Below are positions 35,981-45,142 of a stretch of 64,000 bases of DNA, piece by piece. The notes beneath the pieces are model-generated. The model was not told the DNA's origin. It made no database searches and worked only from the letters and a program-made list of their open reading frames with translations. The DNA is from an uncultured Lachnospiraceae bacterium (GTDB lineage Bacteria > Bacillota > Clostridia > Lachnospirales > Lachnospiraceae), in contig CAMUAR010000010.1 of the NCBI GenBank assembly GCA_947086895.1, positions 22,989-86,988 of the forward strand. The letters are read 5' to 3'. The position numbers and the translations under genes are program-made. Each line of letters starts with the position of its first letter. The stretch's first letter is position 1.

Positions 35981-36073
35981 GAACTGTTATAAAGATAATA
36001 ATTAGACAAAATATAATAGAATTTGATCGGTTGCTGATTTTGTATATTTTGAAAAATTATTTTATAACAGTTC
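35981..36073 (+). terminator. Long hairpin after the lyase-like gene
   Basis: GAACTGTTATAAA (35981-35993) and TTTATAACAGTTC (36061-36073) pair perfectly over 13 bases around a 67-base AT-rich loop, and a T-run (GCTTTTT) follows nearby. A terminator is likely. The rest of 35862-36441 is AT-rich and I see no gene or firm promoter in it. Confidence 0.5.
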
Positions 36074-36441
36074 TGGTTCTGCTTTTTAAACAAAGAATTC
36101 AATTTTAAAACTTTTATTTTTTATATAAAGAACTCTTTGAATTTTCCTAATAAATATTACAAAAAAACAATGATGCGAATTTTTATTTTGGAATGTAGCA
36201 TAATCCCTTGTGCTGAATAAAATATCTATAAGAAGATAAGAAAATATCGAAAAAATAAAATTACCTCTTGAAAGAATTCGAAAGTTATGTTACCCTAAAG
36301 CGGGTGTTGTGCCAGTAATTTTCTTAAAAGATGTATACATGGATACGAAAACGAAATAAACTGCTGGTACAAATCATATAACGGCAGAAAAATATGCCAA
36401 TAAAAAAGCAGAAAGAAAGCGCAGAAGGGAGCAGTTGTATT

Positions 36442-37725
36442 ATGAAATCGTACACAGAAATGAACCGGGATGAGCTTTTGGCGTTAAAGGCAAGCTTGGA
36501 AGAGGAATTTAAAACGGAAGAAGCAAAGGGTCTTTCCTTTAATATGGCGAGGGGAAAACCAGGTGCTTCCCAGCTGGCGATTTCTATGCCAATGCTGGAT
36601 GAAATCAATTCTAGTTCCGATATGACAACTCTGCTGGGAAATGATACAAGAAATTATGGGGATTGGGATGGCATTGGAGAGTGCAGACAGCTTTTGGCAG
36701 ATATGATGGAAGTAAAAAAAGCCAATGTGATTGTCTGCGGCAATTCCAGCTTAAATATTATGTACGATACGGTTGTCCGCTCTATGGTGATGGGGGTCAA
36801 TGGTTCTACGCCTTGGTGCAAATTGGACAAGGTAAAATTTTTATGCCCAGTTCCAGGATATGACAGGCATTTTAAAATTACAGAGCTGTTTGGAATCGAG
36901 ATGATTCCAATTCCGCTTGGCGAGTATGGACCAGATATGGATTTGGTAGAACAGTATGTAAATCATGATGATGCAGTAAAAGGAATTTGGTGTGTGCCGA
37001 AGTATTCCAATCCTACCGGGATTACGTACTCGGACGAGGTGGTAAGACGGTTTGCAAACTTAAAGCCAAAGGCAGAGGATTTTCGAATTTTCTGGGATAA
37101 TGCGTATTGCATTCATCATCTTTATGATAATATTCAGGATAAGATTTTAAATATTCTTGAAGAGTGCGAGAAGGCGGGCAACCCAAATATGGTTTATGTC
37201 TTTGCTTCTACATCAAAAATCAGTTTTCCGGGTTCTGGTGTGTCTGCGATTGCTACTTCCCTGGAAAATATGGAATATATTAAAAAATTTATGACAACTC
37301 AGATTATCGGACACGATAAAATCAATCAGCTGCGCCATGCTAGATTCTTTAAAAATATCGATGGGTTAAATGCTCATATGAAAAAACATGCTGCGCTGAT
37401 GCGCCCGAAGTTTGAGGCGGTGCTTGATATTTTGGAGTCCGAACTTACAGGGCTTAATATTGGAAGCTGGATTCGGCCAAGAGGCGGATATTTTATTTCT
37501 TTTGAAGCAATGCCAGGCTGTGCGAAAGCGATCGTTGCAAAGTGTAAAGAATTGGGGCTTGTTTTAACTGGCGCGGGGGCTACGTACCCTTATGGAAAAG
37601 ATCCAAAGGATTCCAATATTCGTATTGCACCTTCCTTCCCAACGCCGGAGGAGATGAAGCAGGCAACAAAGATGTTTGTTCTTTGTGTAAAATTGGTTTC
37701 CATTGAAAAAATATTAAATCAGTAA
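36442..37725 (+). CDS. PLP-dependent aminotransferase, aspartate aminotransferase Ic / MocR-type fold
   Basis: A 427-residue class I fold aminotransferase. The ATG at 36442 is preferred over one at 36394 because GGGAG lies 11-15 bases upstream and the protein then begins MKSYTEMNRDELLALK as usual for the family. Landmarks are NMARGKPGASQLAIS near the N-terminus, GNDTRNYGDWDG, CGNSSLNIM, PKYSNPTG, the Asp-containing FWDNAYCIHHL, the PLP-lysine motif FASTSKISFPGSG, and RPRGGYFISF for the carboxylate-binding Arg. This is the Aminotran_MocR-type aspartate aminotransferase family (no DNA-binding domain). It interconverts aspartate and oxaloacetate with glutamate; substrate choice is inferred from family. 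Confidence 0.85.
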   Translation: MKSYTEMNRDELLALKASLEEEFKTEEAKGLSFNMARGKPGASQLAISMPMLDEINSSSDMTTLLGNDTRNYGDWDGIGECRQLLADMMEVKKANVIVCGNSSLNIMYDTVVRSMVMGVNGSTPWCKLDKVKFLCPVPGYDRHFKITELFGIEMIPIPLGEYGPDMDLVEQYVNHDDAVKGIWCVPKYSNPTGITYSDEVVRRFANLKPKAEDFRIFWDNAYCIHHLYDNIQDKILNILEECEKAGNPNMVYVFASTSKISFPGSGVSAIATSLENMEYIKKFMTTQIIGHDKINQLRHARFFKNIDGLNAHMKKHAALMRPKFEAVLDILESELTGLNIGSWIRPRGGYFISFEAMPGCAKAIVAKCKELGLVLTGAGATYPYGKDPKDSNIRIAPSFPTPEEMKQATKMFVLCVKLVSIEKILNQ

Positions 37726-37777
37726 ACCGCTGGCAGCTTGATATTCCAATATCAGTGCTTATGTATTAAAGTGTTTT

Positions 37778-37842
37778 AATATACTCCTTTCTAAGTAACA
37801 AGTCCTTATTATTTTGTTTGTATACTTAAAAGGGAGTATATT
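37778..37842 (+). terminator. Inverted repeat after the aminotransferase gene
   Basis: AATATACTCCTTTCTAAG (37778-37795) and CTTAAAAGGGAGTATATT (37825-37842) pair almost fully across 18 bases; the loop is AT-rich and a short T-run follows. A likely terminator, possibly bidirectional with the small minus-strand ORF beside it. Confidence 0.5.
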
Positions 37843-37950
37843 TTATATAAGAATAAGATCAAAGTATTTTTGATAAAATATTTGGTGAGGCAGACGATTC
37901 ACCTGCATAATTGCTTTGGAAATATTTTTTTCTTCGAAAACAGATGTCAT
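37843..37950 (-). CDS. Possible 35-residue minus-strand peptide
   Basis: Reading leftward, GGGAGG precedes the ATG at 37950 by 10-15 bases, and the ORF encodes MTSVFEEKNISKAIMQVNRL and then HQIFYQKYFDLILI. The ribosome site is very good for a chance ORF, but no homologue is recognised. It could be a small protein or the 5' remnant of a lost gene. The rest of 37951-38168 shows no gene. Confidence 0.3.
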   Translation of the reverse strand: MTSVFEEKNISKAIMQVNRLPHQIFYQKYFDLILI

Positions 37951-38168
37951 ATTTTCTTTTCCTCCCTTGAATTTTTTTAATTATTATAAGATATAAAAAA
38001 ACGAGACATAAGTCTTGTTGGAAGAAAGTAGCGTAAAAATAAAGCGGATTGTCTACTTTTTATATATCAATTAAATATAATAAGATATTTTGTTGAAATG
38101 AGTTAAAATTAGGGCTTGTATTCCTAGCTGGATTGTGATAGACTATAAAAAGTTAAACAAGTATAAAT

Positions 38169-38241
38169 GGGCTTGTAGCTCAGATGGGAGAGCGCTGCGT
38201 TCGCAACGCAGAGGTCATGGGTTCGAATCCCACCAGGTCCA
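38169..38241 (+). tRNA. tRNA-Ala (anticodon CGC)
   Basis: A 73-base cloverleaf with acceptor arm GGGCTTG/CAGGTCC, which has the G3-U70 wobble that identifies alanine tRNAs. The D-arm is GCTC...GAGC, the anticodon stem CTGCG/CGCAG with loop TTCGCAA (anticodon CGC, reading GCG), the T-arm contains GGTTCGAATCC, and the discriminator base is A. CCA is not encoded. It is isolated, not in a tRNA or rRNA cluster. Confidence 0.95.
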
Positions 38242-38248
38242 TTGTGAA

Positions 38249-38279
38249 AAAGAACTATCCGCTTGGATGGTTCTTTTTT
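38249..38279 (+). terminator. Intrinsic terminator of the tRNA-Ala gene
   Basis: AAGAACTATCC pairs with GGATGGTTCTT (one G-U) around GCTT, followed by six T residues. It starts within ten bases of the tRNA 3' end. Confidence 0.9.
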
Positions 38280-38459
38280 CTATATAAGCAGAGCGCACAG
38301 TAATATTTCCTGACAATACATTATGCTGTGCGGCGGATGATTTTGTATCATGATTGGTACAGCAAAATAAAGGAAAAATAAAATATCCATCAAACGTAAA
38401 AATTTATAGTGCAAATTATTTATTGCTGAAAGCATTTTTTCAATAGATTGGAGGAAATT

Positions 38460-38762
38460 ATGCCGTGGATCAATAAGATTATGAGAAAGCTGCCAAAAAA
38501 ACAGATTACGCCGGAAGAGCTTGGACAGCAGACGCGAAAAAATCCGCGCGGGCAGACAGAGGAACTGTATGAACATAAAACGGAAAAAACACTTACTGCG
38601 GCGTGGGACGAAAATGAGGAAGATGAGGGACTTGGCGCAGATGGAGAGTATGAAATTCTGGAACGTGAGATTTTGCCAGAAAAGATTATCTGCCCGGACT
38701 GCGGCGGTATTACGCTGGAAGGGCTTGATTTTTGTGATAAATGCGGCGGGGAGTTAAATTGA
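38460..38762 (+). CDS. Small acidic zinc-ribbon protein, function unknown
   Basis: A 100-residue protein with start at ATG 38460 behind TTGGAGGAAATT. The first ~35 residues are basic (MPWINKIMRKLPKKQ), the middle is very acidic (DENEEDEG), and the C-terminus is a one-finger zinc ribbon: ICPDCGGITLEG ... FCDKCGGELN, with two CxxC pairs 14 residues apart. No enzyme motif. Such single-ribbon proteins may bind nucleic acid or partner proteins. It lies alone between the tRNA and the hisC-like gene; no homologue recognised. Confidence 0.6.
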   Translation: MPWINKIMRKLPKKQITPEELGQQTRKNPRGQTEELYEHKTEKTLTAAWDENEEDEGLGADGEYEILEREILPEKIICPDCGGITLEGLDFCDKCGGELN

Positions 38763-38930
38763 TCTGCCAAAAGAAATACGCGAATGGTGATGGATTTGTA
38801 CTTTGGATCTCAAATAAAACGAAAACAGTTGACAATAAGAAAACAGTAATGTATGATTTTCTTGGCTTTGCCGCAGAAAAAGAAAAAAGAATTTAACAGG
38901 ATGCAAAAGCTTCTCAGAACGGGGGAACTT

Positions 38931-39998
38931 ATGAGTGGATGGGAAAAATATATTAGAAAAGTAGAGCCTTATACGCCGGGGGAACAGCCAAATCTTGCAG
39001 GGATGATTAAGTTAAATACAAACGAGTGTCCATACCCGCCGACACCGCGCGTAAAAAAGGCATTAGAGCAGCTTACAGAACGGTCGGAGGAGCTGAGGCT
39101 GTACCCAGATTTTGCAGCGAAACCACTGGTGGAAAGCCTTGCAGCTTATTACAAACTTGAACCGGAACAGGTGTTTGTCGGGGTTGGGTCGGACGATGTT
39201 CTCTCGGTCGCATTTCAGACATTTTTTAATTCAGAGAAACCAATTTTATTTCCAGATATCACATATTCATTTTATGATGTATGGGCAGAAATGTATCGGA
39301 TTCCTTATCAGAGAATTGCGCTTGACGAGGAATTCCGAATTTGCAGAGAAGATTATGACAGAGAAAATGGCGGTATTGTGATTGCGAATCCAAATGCGCC
39401 GACTTCCATTGCAGAAGGAACGGATTTTATAGAAGATATTTTACACAATAATCCAGATTCTGTGGTGATTGTAGATGAAGCTTACATTGACTTTGGCGCG
39501 GTGTCTGCGCTGCCGCTTATTAAGAAGTACGACAATCTTCTTGTTGTGCAGACATTCTCAAAATCAAGGGCGATGGCAGGAATGCGCATTGGCTACGCAA
39601 TGGGAAATAAAACGTTGATAAAAGCGATGAATCATGTAAAATATTCTGTGAATTCCTACACAATGAACGCTCCATCGATTCTGTGCGGCGTCTGTGCGGT
39701 GGAGGACGACGCATATTTTAAGGACTGCTGCCAAAAAGTAATTGCGACGCGCGAATGGACGAGAAAGGAACTTGCGGCACTTGGTTTTACATGTCTTGAT
39801 TCCTCGGCCAATTTTTTGTTTGCATCACATCAAACGATACCCGCAGAATCGATTTTTAAATTGCTGCGGGAAAAAAATATTTTTGTACGCTATTTTAAAA
39901 AACCGCGCATAGACAATTATCTTCGCATTACAATAGGCACAGATTCACATATGAAAATATTGATGAATGCGTTGTCGCAAATCGTTGGAAACAGGTGA
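38931..39998 (+). CDS. hisC: Histidinol-phosphate aminotransferase-like PLP enzyme
   Basis: A 355-residue fold-type I aminotransferase; start at ATG 38931 after GGGGGAAC. It begins MSGWEKYIRKVEPYTPGEQP and has LNTNECPYPPTP, FVGVGSDDVLS, ANPNAPTS, VIVDEAYIDFG, the PLP-lysine motif TFSKSRAMAGMRIGYA and a C-terminal YLRITIGT carrying the substrate-binding Arg. These are the classic HisC marks; HisC converts imidazole-acetol phosphate to histidinol phosphate with glutamate as donor. No other his biosynthesis genes are adjacent, so it could instead act on another substrate, as HisC-like paralogues do. Confidence 0.8.
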   Translation: MSGWEKYIRKVEPYTPGEQPNLAGMIKLNTNECPYPPTPRVKKALEQLTERSEELRLYPDFAAKPLVESLAAYYKLEPEQVFVGVGSDDVLSVAFQTFFNSEKPILFPDITYSFYDVWAEMYRIPYQRIALDEEFRICREDYDRENGGIVIANPNAPTSIAEGTDFIEDILHNNPDSVVIVDEAYIDFGAVSALPLIKKYDNLLVVQTFSKSRAMAGMRIGYAMGNKTLIKAMNHVKYSVNSYTMNAPSILCGVCAVEDDAYFKDCCQKVIATREWTRKELAALGFTCLDSSANFLFASHQTIPAESIFKLLREKNIFVRYFKKPRIDNYLRITIGTDSHMKILMNALSQIVGNR

Positions 39999-40146
39999 TT
40001 GCTTTGGTTTTCGTTTATGATAAGTATATTATAGAGAGAAACGGCAAAAAGAAATCAGCAAAAAAACACAATTTATTCTACGTTTAGAAGCGGGGATTTT
40101 TTGCTGCAAAACGTAAAAAAAACAGTTAGAAACAAAGAAAGGGGAA

Positions 40147-40216
40147 CGGCGGTATTTTTACAATTCAGAAGCAATATAGATAAATGCTTCCGCCTGAAAT
40201 GAAAAAAGAACCGCCG
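40147..40216 (+). promoter_or_regulatory. Nested stem-loop just upstream of the ABC-class ATPase gene
   Basis: CGGCGGT (40147-40153) pairs with ACCGCCG (40210-40216). Inside it TTCAGAAGCA (40164-40173) pairs with TGCTT (40185-40189) and CTGAA (40194-40198), with a CCGC bulge. The structure ends 11 bases before the ATG at 40228 and covers the place where a ribosome site should be; no normal Shine-Dalgarno is visible. A translation-control leader is plausible. Confidence 0.4.
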
Positions 40217-40227
40217 AAGTAATTAGA

Positions 40228-41937
40228 ATGAAATCGGCAGCAGAATTGGATCGGATGCTTGATAATATCCATCACAGAAGTTATCCTGCTTATAAAGATC
40301 TGCGCGGAGAATATCAGTTTTCCGGCTATGTGCTTGGAATCGATCATGTGCAGGGCGACCCGTTCGCCGCGCCGTCCCGGTTGAGTATTTATGTAGGCAG
40401 GGCGCAGGCGGGTTTTGCGCCGGAGATGTACGAAGAGGCGCACAGGCGTATTGCATTGTCAGACTTTTTGTTAAGAAAATTTGCAGGGACATTAAATGCA
40501 TACTCATTGAAAGCGCAGGGTTCAGGAAAAAGCGGGCTGATTTGTGTGAGTCGATGCGGGCAGGAGGTTCTTGAGCGCACGGCGTGCGAGATTGAAAATG
40601 GAAATTTGACGGTTCGGCTGGAAGTTGGGTTCCCGGCGAACGGGCGAACAATCAACGCGCCGGAACTGAAAAAAATCTTGTTTGATTATCTGCCAGAAAT
40701 GGTAAAAAAGTCATTGTATTATAAAAATCTTCGCGCAGATGAAGTAAAGAAAGTTTTAGAACTTTCGGATGACCAGCAGGCAGTCCGCAATATATTAAAG
40801 GAAAAAGAGCTTGTTGCATTTGTTGCAAATGGCTCTGTTTTACCGCGTTGCAGCGGTGTTTCGCAAAAGCCAATGAACGATGCTGTTCCATTTGTATCAC
40901 CGGAAACAATGGAGATAGAACTTGTGCTTCCGCACCGCGGCAAAGTAAAAGGTATGGGAATCCCAGCGGGAATCACACTGATTGTCGGAGGTGGATATCA
41001 CGGAAAATCAACGCTTTTAAAAGCGCTGGAACAGGGTGTGTACAATCATATTGCAGGGGATGGCAGGGAACTTGTCATTATGGAGGACACCGCGGTGAAA
41101 ATTCGGGCAGAGGATGGAAGGGCGGTTTCTCACGTTAATATTTCGCCGTTTATCAGTGATCTGCCAAACCGCAAAAATACAGTGGATTTTTCGACGGAGG
41201 ATGCGAGCGGTTCAACTTCTCAGGCGGCAAATGTTGTGGAAGCGCTCCGCGCGGGCGCGCAGACGCTTCTGATTGACGAAGATACCTGCGCGACCAATTT
41301 TATGGTGCGTGACGATTTAATGCAGCAGGTTGTGTCGCCGGATGCGGAACCAATTACCCCGTTTGTTTTACAGGCGCGCGCAATGTATGAAAAACATGGG
41401 ATTTCTGTGGTTTTGGTTGCGGGCAGTTCCGGCGCGTACTTTCCTATTGCAGACCGTGTGCTGCAGATGGAAAACTATAGGACGTTTGATATTACAGCGC
41501 GGGTGAGAGAGTGTATCAAAGGGCTTCCAAAACCGGATGGCGCAGCGGGACGGGTGTCGGTTGATGTGGTTTTTGGCGCAGGCACAAAGCCTATGGTAAA
41601 AGTCCGATTGATTGAAAAAAAGCATGATGATATAAAGGTAAAACTGCACGGGAAAAACAGTTTTTCTATCGGCAAAACAGATGTCGAACTTGGCTATGTC
41701 GAACAGCTTCTTGATATAGAACAGACAGCGACGCTTTCTTATTGCCTGAAAACGCTTGTGGAACAGATGGAGAATCGCCCGCAGAATTTAGAACAGCTGG
41801 TGGAAAAATTATGGCAGCAGCTTCAGACAAAGGGGCTGAAAAGTTTTTTTACAGGCAGCTATATTCCTGTTTCGCTGGCTGCTGTGCGCAAGCAGGAAAT
41901 CTATGCGTGTGTAAACCGCTATCGGGGGATTTTATAA
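40228..41937 (+). CDS. Predicted ABC-class ATPase (PF09818-type)
   Basis: A 569-residue soluble protein of the ABC-ATPase family formerly called DUF2791-like, widespread and uncharacterised. An N-terminal ~240-residue domain contains DHVQGDPFAAPSRL, characteristic of the family. The ATPase half has Walker A GGGYHGKSTLLKAL (about residues 252-265), a signature region STEDASGSTSQAANVVEAL, Walker B ALRAGAQTLLIDEDTCATNFM and the switch region VLVAGSSGAY. No membrane segment. Length is normal for the family. The start has no evident ribosome site, but a stem-loop lies just upstream. queH starts 3 bases after its stop. A link to RNA or nucleotide metabolism is suggested only by that neighbour. Confidence 0.85.
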   Translation: MKSAAELDRMLDNIHHRSYPAYKDLRGEYQFSGYVLGIDHVQGDPFAAPSRLSIYVGRAQAGFAPEMYEEAHRRIALSDFLLRKFAGTLNAYSLKAQGSGKSGLICVSRCGQEVLERTACEIENGNLTVRLEVGFPANGRTINAPELKKILFDYLPEMVKKSLYYKNLRADEVKKVLELSDDQQAVRNILKEKELVAFVANGSVLPRCSGVSQKPMNDAVPFVSPETMEIELVLPHRGKVKGMGIPAGITLIVGGGYHGKSTLLKALEQGVYNHIAGDGRELVIMEDTAVKIRAEDGRAVSHVNISPFISDLPNRKNTVDFSTEDASGSTSQAANVVEALRAGAQTLLIDEDTCATNFMVRDDLMQQVVSPDAEPITPFVLQARAMYEKHGISVVLVAGSSGAYFPIADRVLQMENYRTFDITARVRECIKGLPKPDGAAGRVSVDVVFGAGTKPMVKVRLIEKKHDDIKVKLHGKNSFSIGKTDVELGYVEQLLDIEQTATLSYCLKTLVEQMENRPQNLEQLVEKLWQQLQTKGLKSFFTGSYIPVSLAAVRKQEIYACVNRYRGIL

Positions 41938-41939
41938 AG

Positions 41940-42572
41940 ATGAATCAGGCAAAACAAAATTATCAGAAAATATTGGACGAAACGCTTGCTTATCTTACAG
42001 AGCAAAAAAGTGTTCCAACATTGCTGCTGCATGCCTGCTGTGCGCCTTGCAGCAGCTATGTGCTTGAATATTTATCGAATTATTTTTATATTACGGTATT
42101 TTATTATAATCCCAATATTTCTCCGAGAGAAGAATATGAAAAGCGCGTGGAAGAATTGCGGCGTTTTGTCCGTGAGCTGCCTGCAAAAAATAAAATAACA
42201 TTTCTGGAAGGACGGTACGAGCCAGAGCGCTTTTATGAGATCGCCAGAGGATTTGAAACGGTACCAGAAGGAGGAGAGCGATGCTTTCGCTGCTATCGGC
42301 TGAGACTTTTGGAGGCGGTTTGTCAAGCAAAAGCGGGGGGATTTGATTACTTTACAACAACGTTGAGTATTAGCCCGCTAAAAAATGCAGAAAAACTAAA
42401 CTGCATTGGGAAGGAATTATCCGAACAATATGGCATGCCATACTTGTATTCGGACTTTAAAAAGAAAAATGGCTATAAACGCTCTGTTGAGCTGTCGCAG
42501 GAGTATCACTTATACCGGCAGGATTTTTGCGGGTGCGTATATTCGAGACAAGCTGTCGAAAGAAGGGATTGA
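41940..42572 (+). CDS. queH: Epoxyqueuosine reductase QueH
   Basis: A 210-residue protein starting MNQAKQNYQKIL, with GGGGGAT about 8-12 bases upstream. It shows the QueH signature: LLLHACCAPCSS near the N-terminus, VFYYNPNI, an internal RCFRCYRLRL pair and a C-terminal DFCGCVYS, giving the Cys residues for the 4Fe-4S cluster and the second iron site. QueH reduces epoxyqueuosine to queuosine in tRNA as the non-cobalamin alternative to QueG. It sits 3 bases after the ABC-class ATPase, so the two are cotranscribed. Confidence 0.9.
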   Translation: MNQAKQNYQKILDETLAYLTEQKSVPTLLLHACCAPCSSYVLEYLSNYFYITVFYYNPNISPREEYEKRVEELRRFVRELPAKNKITFLEGRYEPERFYEIARGFETVPEGGERCFRCYRLRLLEAVCQAKAGGFDYFTTTLSISPLKNAEKLNCIGKELSEQYGMPYLYSDFKKKNGYKRSVELSQEYHLYRQDFCGCVYSRQAVERRD

Positions 42573-42592
42573 CAGGGACGGCAAAGCGTTCT

Positions 42593-42643
42593 AAAATGCA
42601 ACTGTAATTGGTAGAGATATACTGGTTCCTGTTGCATTTTTTT
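42593..42643 (+). terminator. Terminator after queH
   Basis: AAAATGCAAC (42593-42602) pairs with GTTGCATTTT (42631-42640), followed by further T residues. It separates queH from feoA. Confidence 0.7.
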
Positions 42644-42694
42644 CTATGTGCATGCTCGCAAAAGGAATCAAAAAAAATATGTGGGAGGAATTTT

Positions 42695-42928
42695 ATGGAA
42701 CAAATCGATCTATGCGGAGCGGATCTTGGCAAAACTTATCAAGTTGTCGGGATGGATCTGCCGCGGGCTGCGCAGATGCGCCTGATTGCACTTGGGCTGA
42801 CGGAGGGAACGCAACTTGAAGTGCTGAATAAAAAGCGAGGCGGAGCCGTGATTTTTCATGTCCGGGGTACAAGACTTGCTGTTGGAAAAAAGATCGCAGA
42901 GAAAATCAGCATCAGAAAAATATCCTGA
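42695..42928 (+). CDS. feoA: FeoA, ferrous iron transport accessory protein
   Basis: A 77-residue SH3-like protein with GGGAGG about 8 bases before the ATG at 42695. Typical motifs are RLIALGLTEGTQLEVLNKKRGGAVIFHVRGTRLAVGKKIAEKI, shown here as the RLIALGLTEGT and HVRGTRLAVG parts of the family pattern. It modulates FeoB. FeoB follows 72 bases later in the same direction. The start at 42608 is rejected because it adds unlikely sequence. No Fur box was clearly identified. Confidence 0.9.
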   Translation: MEQIDLCGADLGKTYQVVGMDLPRAAQMRLIALGLTEGTQLEVLNKKRGGAVIFHVRGTRLAVGKKIAEKISIRKIS

Positions 42929-43000
42929 TTTAAACGATATACAAAAAGGATTTATCACGTAAATCGAAAATTTATAATATAAATAAAAATTAGGAAGGGC

Positions 43001-45061
43001 GTGGTTTTATACATGAAGGAAGAAAAAGAGCTTAAAGTGGGCTTTGTCGGCAATCCGAATTGTGGGAAAACAACATTGTTTAACGCTTATACCGGCGCGA
43101 AGTTAAAGGTGGCGAACTGGCCGGGTGTTACGGTGGAGAAAAAAGAAGGAGCAATGAAATACCATAATCACCACTTTAAACTTGTGGATCTGCCTGGAAT
43201 TTACAGTTTAACTTCATACACAATGGAGGAGAAACTGACAAGAAAATTTATTCTTGACAGCGAGGTGGATGTTATTGTCGATGTGGCGGATGCGTCGGCG
43301 CTTGAGAGGAATTTATACTTGACATTACAGCTGATTGAGCTTGGCAAACCCGTTGTACTCGCGCTTAATATGATGGATATTGTGAAAGAGCGGGGGATGG
43401 AGATCGACTTGCACCGGCTGCCGGAAATGTTGGGTGTTCCATGCATTCCTGTATCAGCGAGAAAACGCACAGGTCTGCAAATTTTAGTGCATACAGTAGC
43501 GCACCATAAAGAGAAGCGCAAGGCGATTTTGGAACATCAGCACCCGGAAGGAAGGGAGAGCAGGCACCGTCACGATCACCATGCAGAGTATGCTATGGTG
43601 TATGACGATACCATTGAAGATAAGATTGATGAGATTGCAGACCGTTTGAAGGAGCGGGGATTTGAATGTCAGAATTATCGGTGGTACGCGCTGAAACTGC
43701 TTGAGCAGGACGAGGAAATTATAGAGCGGGTCGGAATGGATTTTTCCGATCTGATCGACCGCAGCTATGAGGCGGATATTATCAATGAAAAATATGATTT
43801 TATCGAGGAGATTATTGAAGAATGTCTGGTAAATAAACAGGCGAAAGCTGCACTGACCGATAAAGCCGACCGTCTTTTTACGCACCGTTATTTGGGGCTT
43901 CCTGTATTTCTTTCCATTATGGCAGCCGTGTTTTTTCTTACATTTTTTGTGGGGGACTGGCTGAAAGGATTTTTTGAAACATTTCTTGAATGGTTTTCCG
44001 AAGGAGCCGAAACTCTGCTTTTGACGGCGGGAGTGCATAAGATGCTGGTCTCGCTGATGATTGATGGAATTATCGCCGGTGTGGGCGGGATTTTAACATT
44101 TCTTCCAAATATTTTTATTTTGTTTCTTGCACTTGCGTTTTTGGAGGACAGCGGTTATATGTCGCGCGTCGCTTATGTGATGGATGGACTGATGGGAAAG
44201 CTTGGACTTTCCGGGCGGGCGTTTATTCCGATGGTGCTTGGTTTCGGGTGCAGCGTGCCGGCGGTGATGGCGTCAAGAGCGTTGGAAAATCCCGCTGACC
44301 GCCGCAGAACAATCTTTGTAACACCGTTTATGTCATGCAGTGCAAAGCTGCCGGTCTATGTGTTGTTCTCGGAAATGTTTTTTGGGAAATTTGCAATTCT
44401 AGCCGCTTTTTCAATGTATTTGTTAGGTCTTATTATTGGAATTTTAACAGCATTTTTATTAAAAGGAAAAGAAGAGGTTACAAACCCACTGTTGATTGAG
44501 CTGCCGGAGTACAAATCTCCCAACGCGCGCACAATCGCAATTTATGTTTGGGAGAAAGTGAAAGATTATCTGGCGAAGGCTGGCACAACAATTTTTATCG
44601 CCTCGATCATTGTCTGGTTTGCCTTAAATTTCGGTCCGTCTGGTTTTACTGTGGATATGCAGGAAAGCTTTGGAGCAGTGTTTGGAAAGGCATTGGCGCC
44701 AGTGCTTGCCACAGCTGGTCTTGGACTATGGCAGATCGCGCTTGCGCTGCTTTCCGGGCTTGCGGCAAAGGAAGTAGTTGTATCGAGCTTTTCTGTGCTT
44801 TTTGGCATTGCAAACATCAGCTCTGCATCAGGAATGTCGGAGCTTTCCAATGTTTTAGCTGATTATGGGTTTGGCGCTGCCAACGCTTATGCGCTTATGG
44901 TGTTTGTACTGCTCTACACCCCATGTGTAGCGGCGGTCGGCGTGATAAAAAGAGAGCTGAAGTCGGCGAGGTGGACGGCGGCAATGATTGTTTACCAGTT
45001 GTTTATAGCATGGCTGATGTCCACAGCGGTTTATCAGATTGCGCGCATTTTTTTACGTTAA
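43001..45061 (+). CDS. feoB: FeoB, ferrous iron transporter with His-rich insert
   Basis: A 686-residue protein: N-terminal G domain (GNPNCGKTTLFN at 17-28, DLPGIYSL at 63-70, NMMD), a helical GDI-like domain, and a polytopic membrane region with two Gate motifs (around GFGCSVPAVMASRALENPADRR and TPFMSCSAKLPVY) and the C-terminal core. It imports Fe2+. Between the G domain and the GDI domain is a His-rich stretch (about residues 164-194, including HRHDHH). Start is either GTG 43001, with AGGAAGG close upstream, or ATG 43013. Full-length for the shorter FeoB class. Confidence 0.93.
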   Translation: MVLYMKEEKELKVGFVGNPNCGKTTLFNAYTGAKLKVANWPGVTVEKKEGAMKYHNHHFKLVDLPGIYSLTSYTMEEKLTRKFILDSEVDVIVDVADASALERNLYLTLQLIELGKPVVLALNMMDIVKERGMEIDLHRLPEMLGVPCIPVSARKRTGLQILVHTVAHHKEKRKAILEHQHPEGRESRHRHDHHAEYAMVYDDTIEDKIDEIADRLKERGFECQNYRWYALKLLEQDEEIIERVGMDFSDLIDRSYEADIINEKYDFIEEIIEECLVNKQAKAALTDKADRLFTHRYLGLPVFLSIMAAVFFLTFFVGDWLKGFFETFLEWFSEGAETLLLTAGVHKMLVSLMIDGIIAGVGGILTFLPNIFILFLALAFLEDSGYMSRVAYVMDGLMGKLGLSGRAFIPMVLGFGCSVPAVMASRALENPADRRRTIFVTPFMSCSAKLPVYVLFSEMFFGKFAILAAFSMYLLGLIIGILTAFLLKGKEEVTNPLLIELPEYKSPNARTIAIYVWEKVKDYLAKAGTTIFIASIIVWFALNFGPSGFTVDMQESFGAVFGKALAPVLATAGLGLWQIALALLSGLAAKEVVVSSFSVLFGIANISSASGMSELSNVLADYGFGAANAYALMVFVLLYTPCVAAVGVIKRELKSARWTAAMIVYQLFIAWLMSTAVYQIARIFLR

Positions 45062-45075
45062 TATTATTTTGACGA

Positions 45076-45104
45076 TTGACGAAGCAGTGTTAAAATAGTA
45101 AAAT
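45076..45104 (+). promoter_or_regulatory. Probable promoter of apt
   Basis: TTGACG at 45076-45081, a 17-base spacer and TAAAAT at 45099-45104, about 40 bases before the apt ATG. A second, overlapping TTGACG at 45069 is also present. Confidence 0.5.
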
Positions 45105-45142
45105 GCTTTGTATGATATTTTACAAGGGAGGCGGTATTTTTT

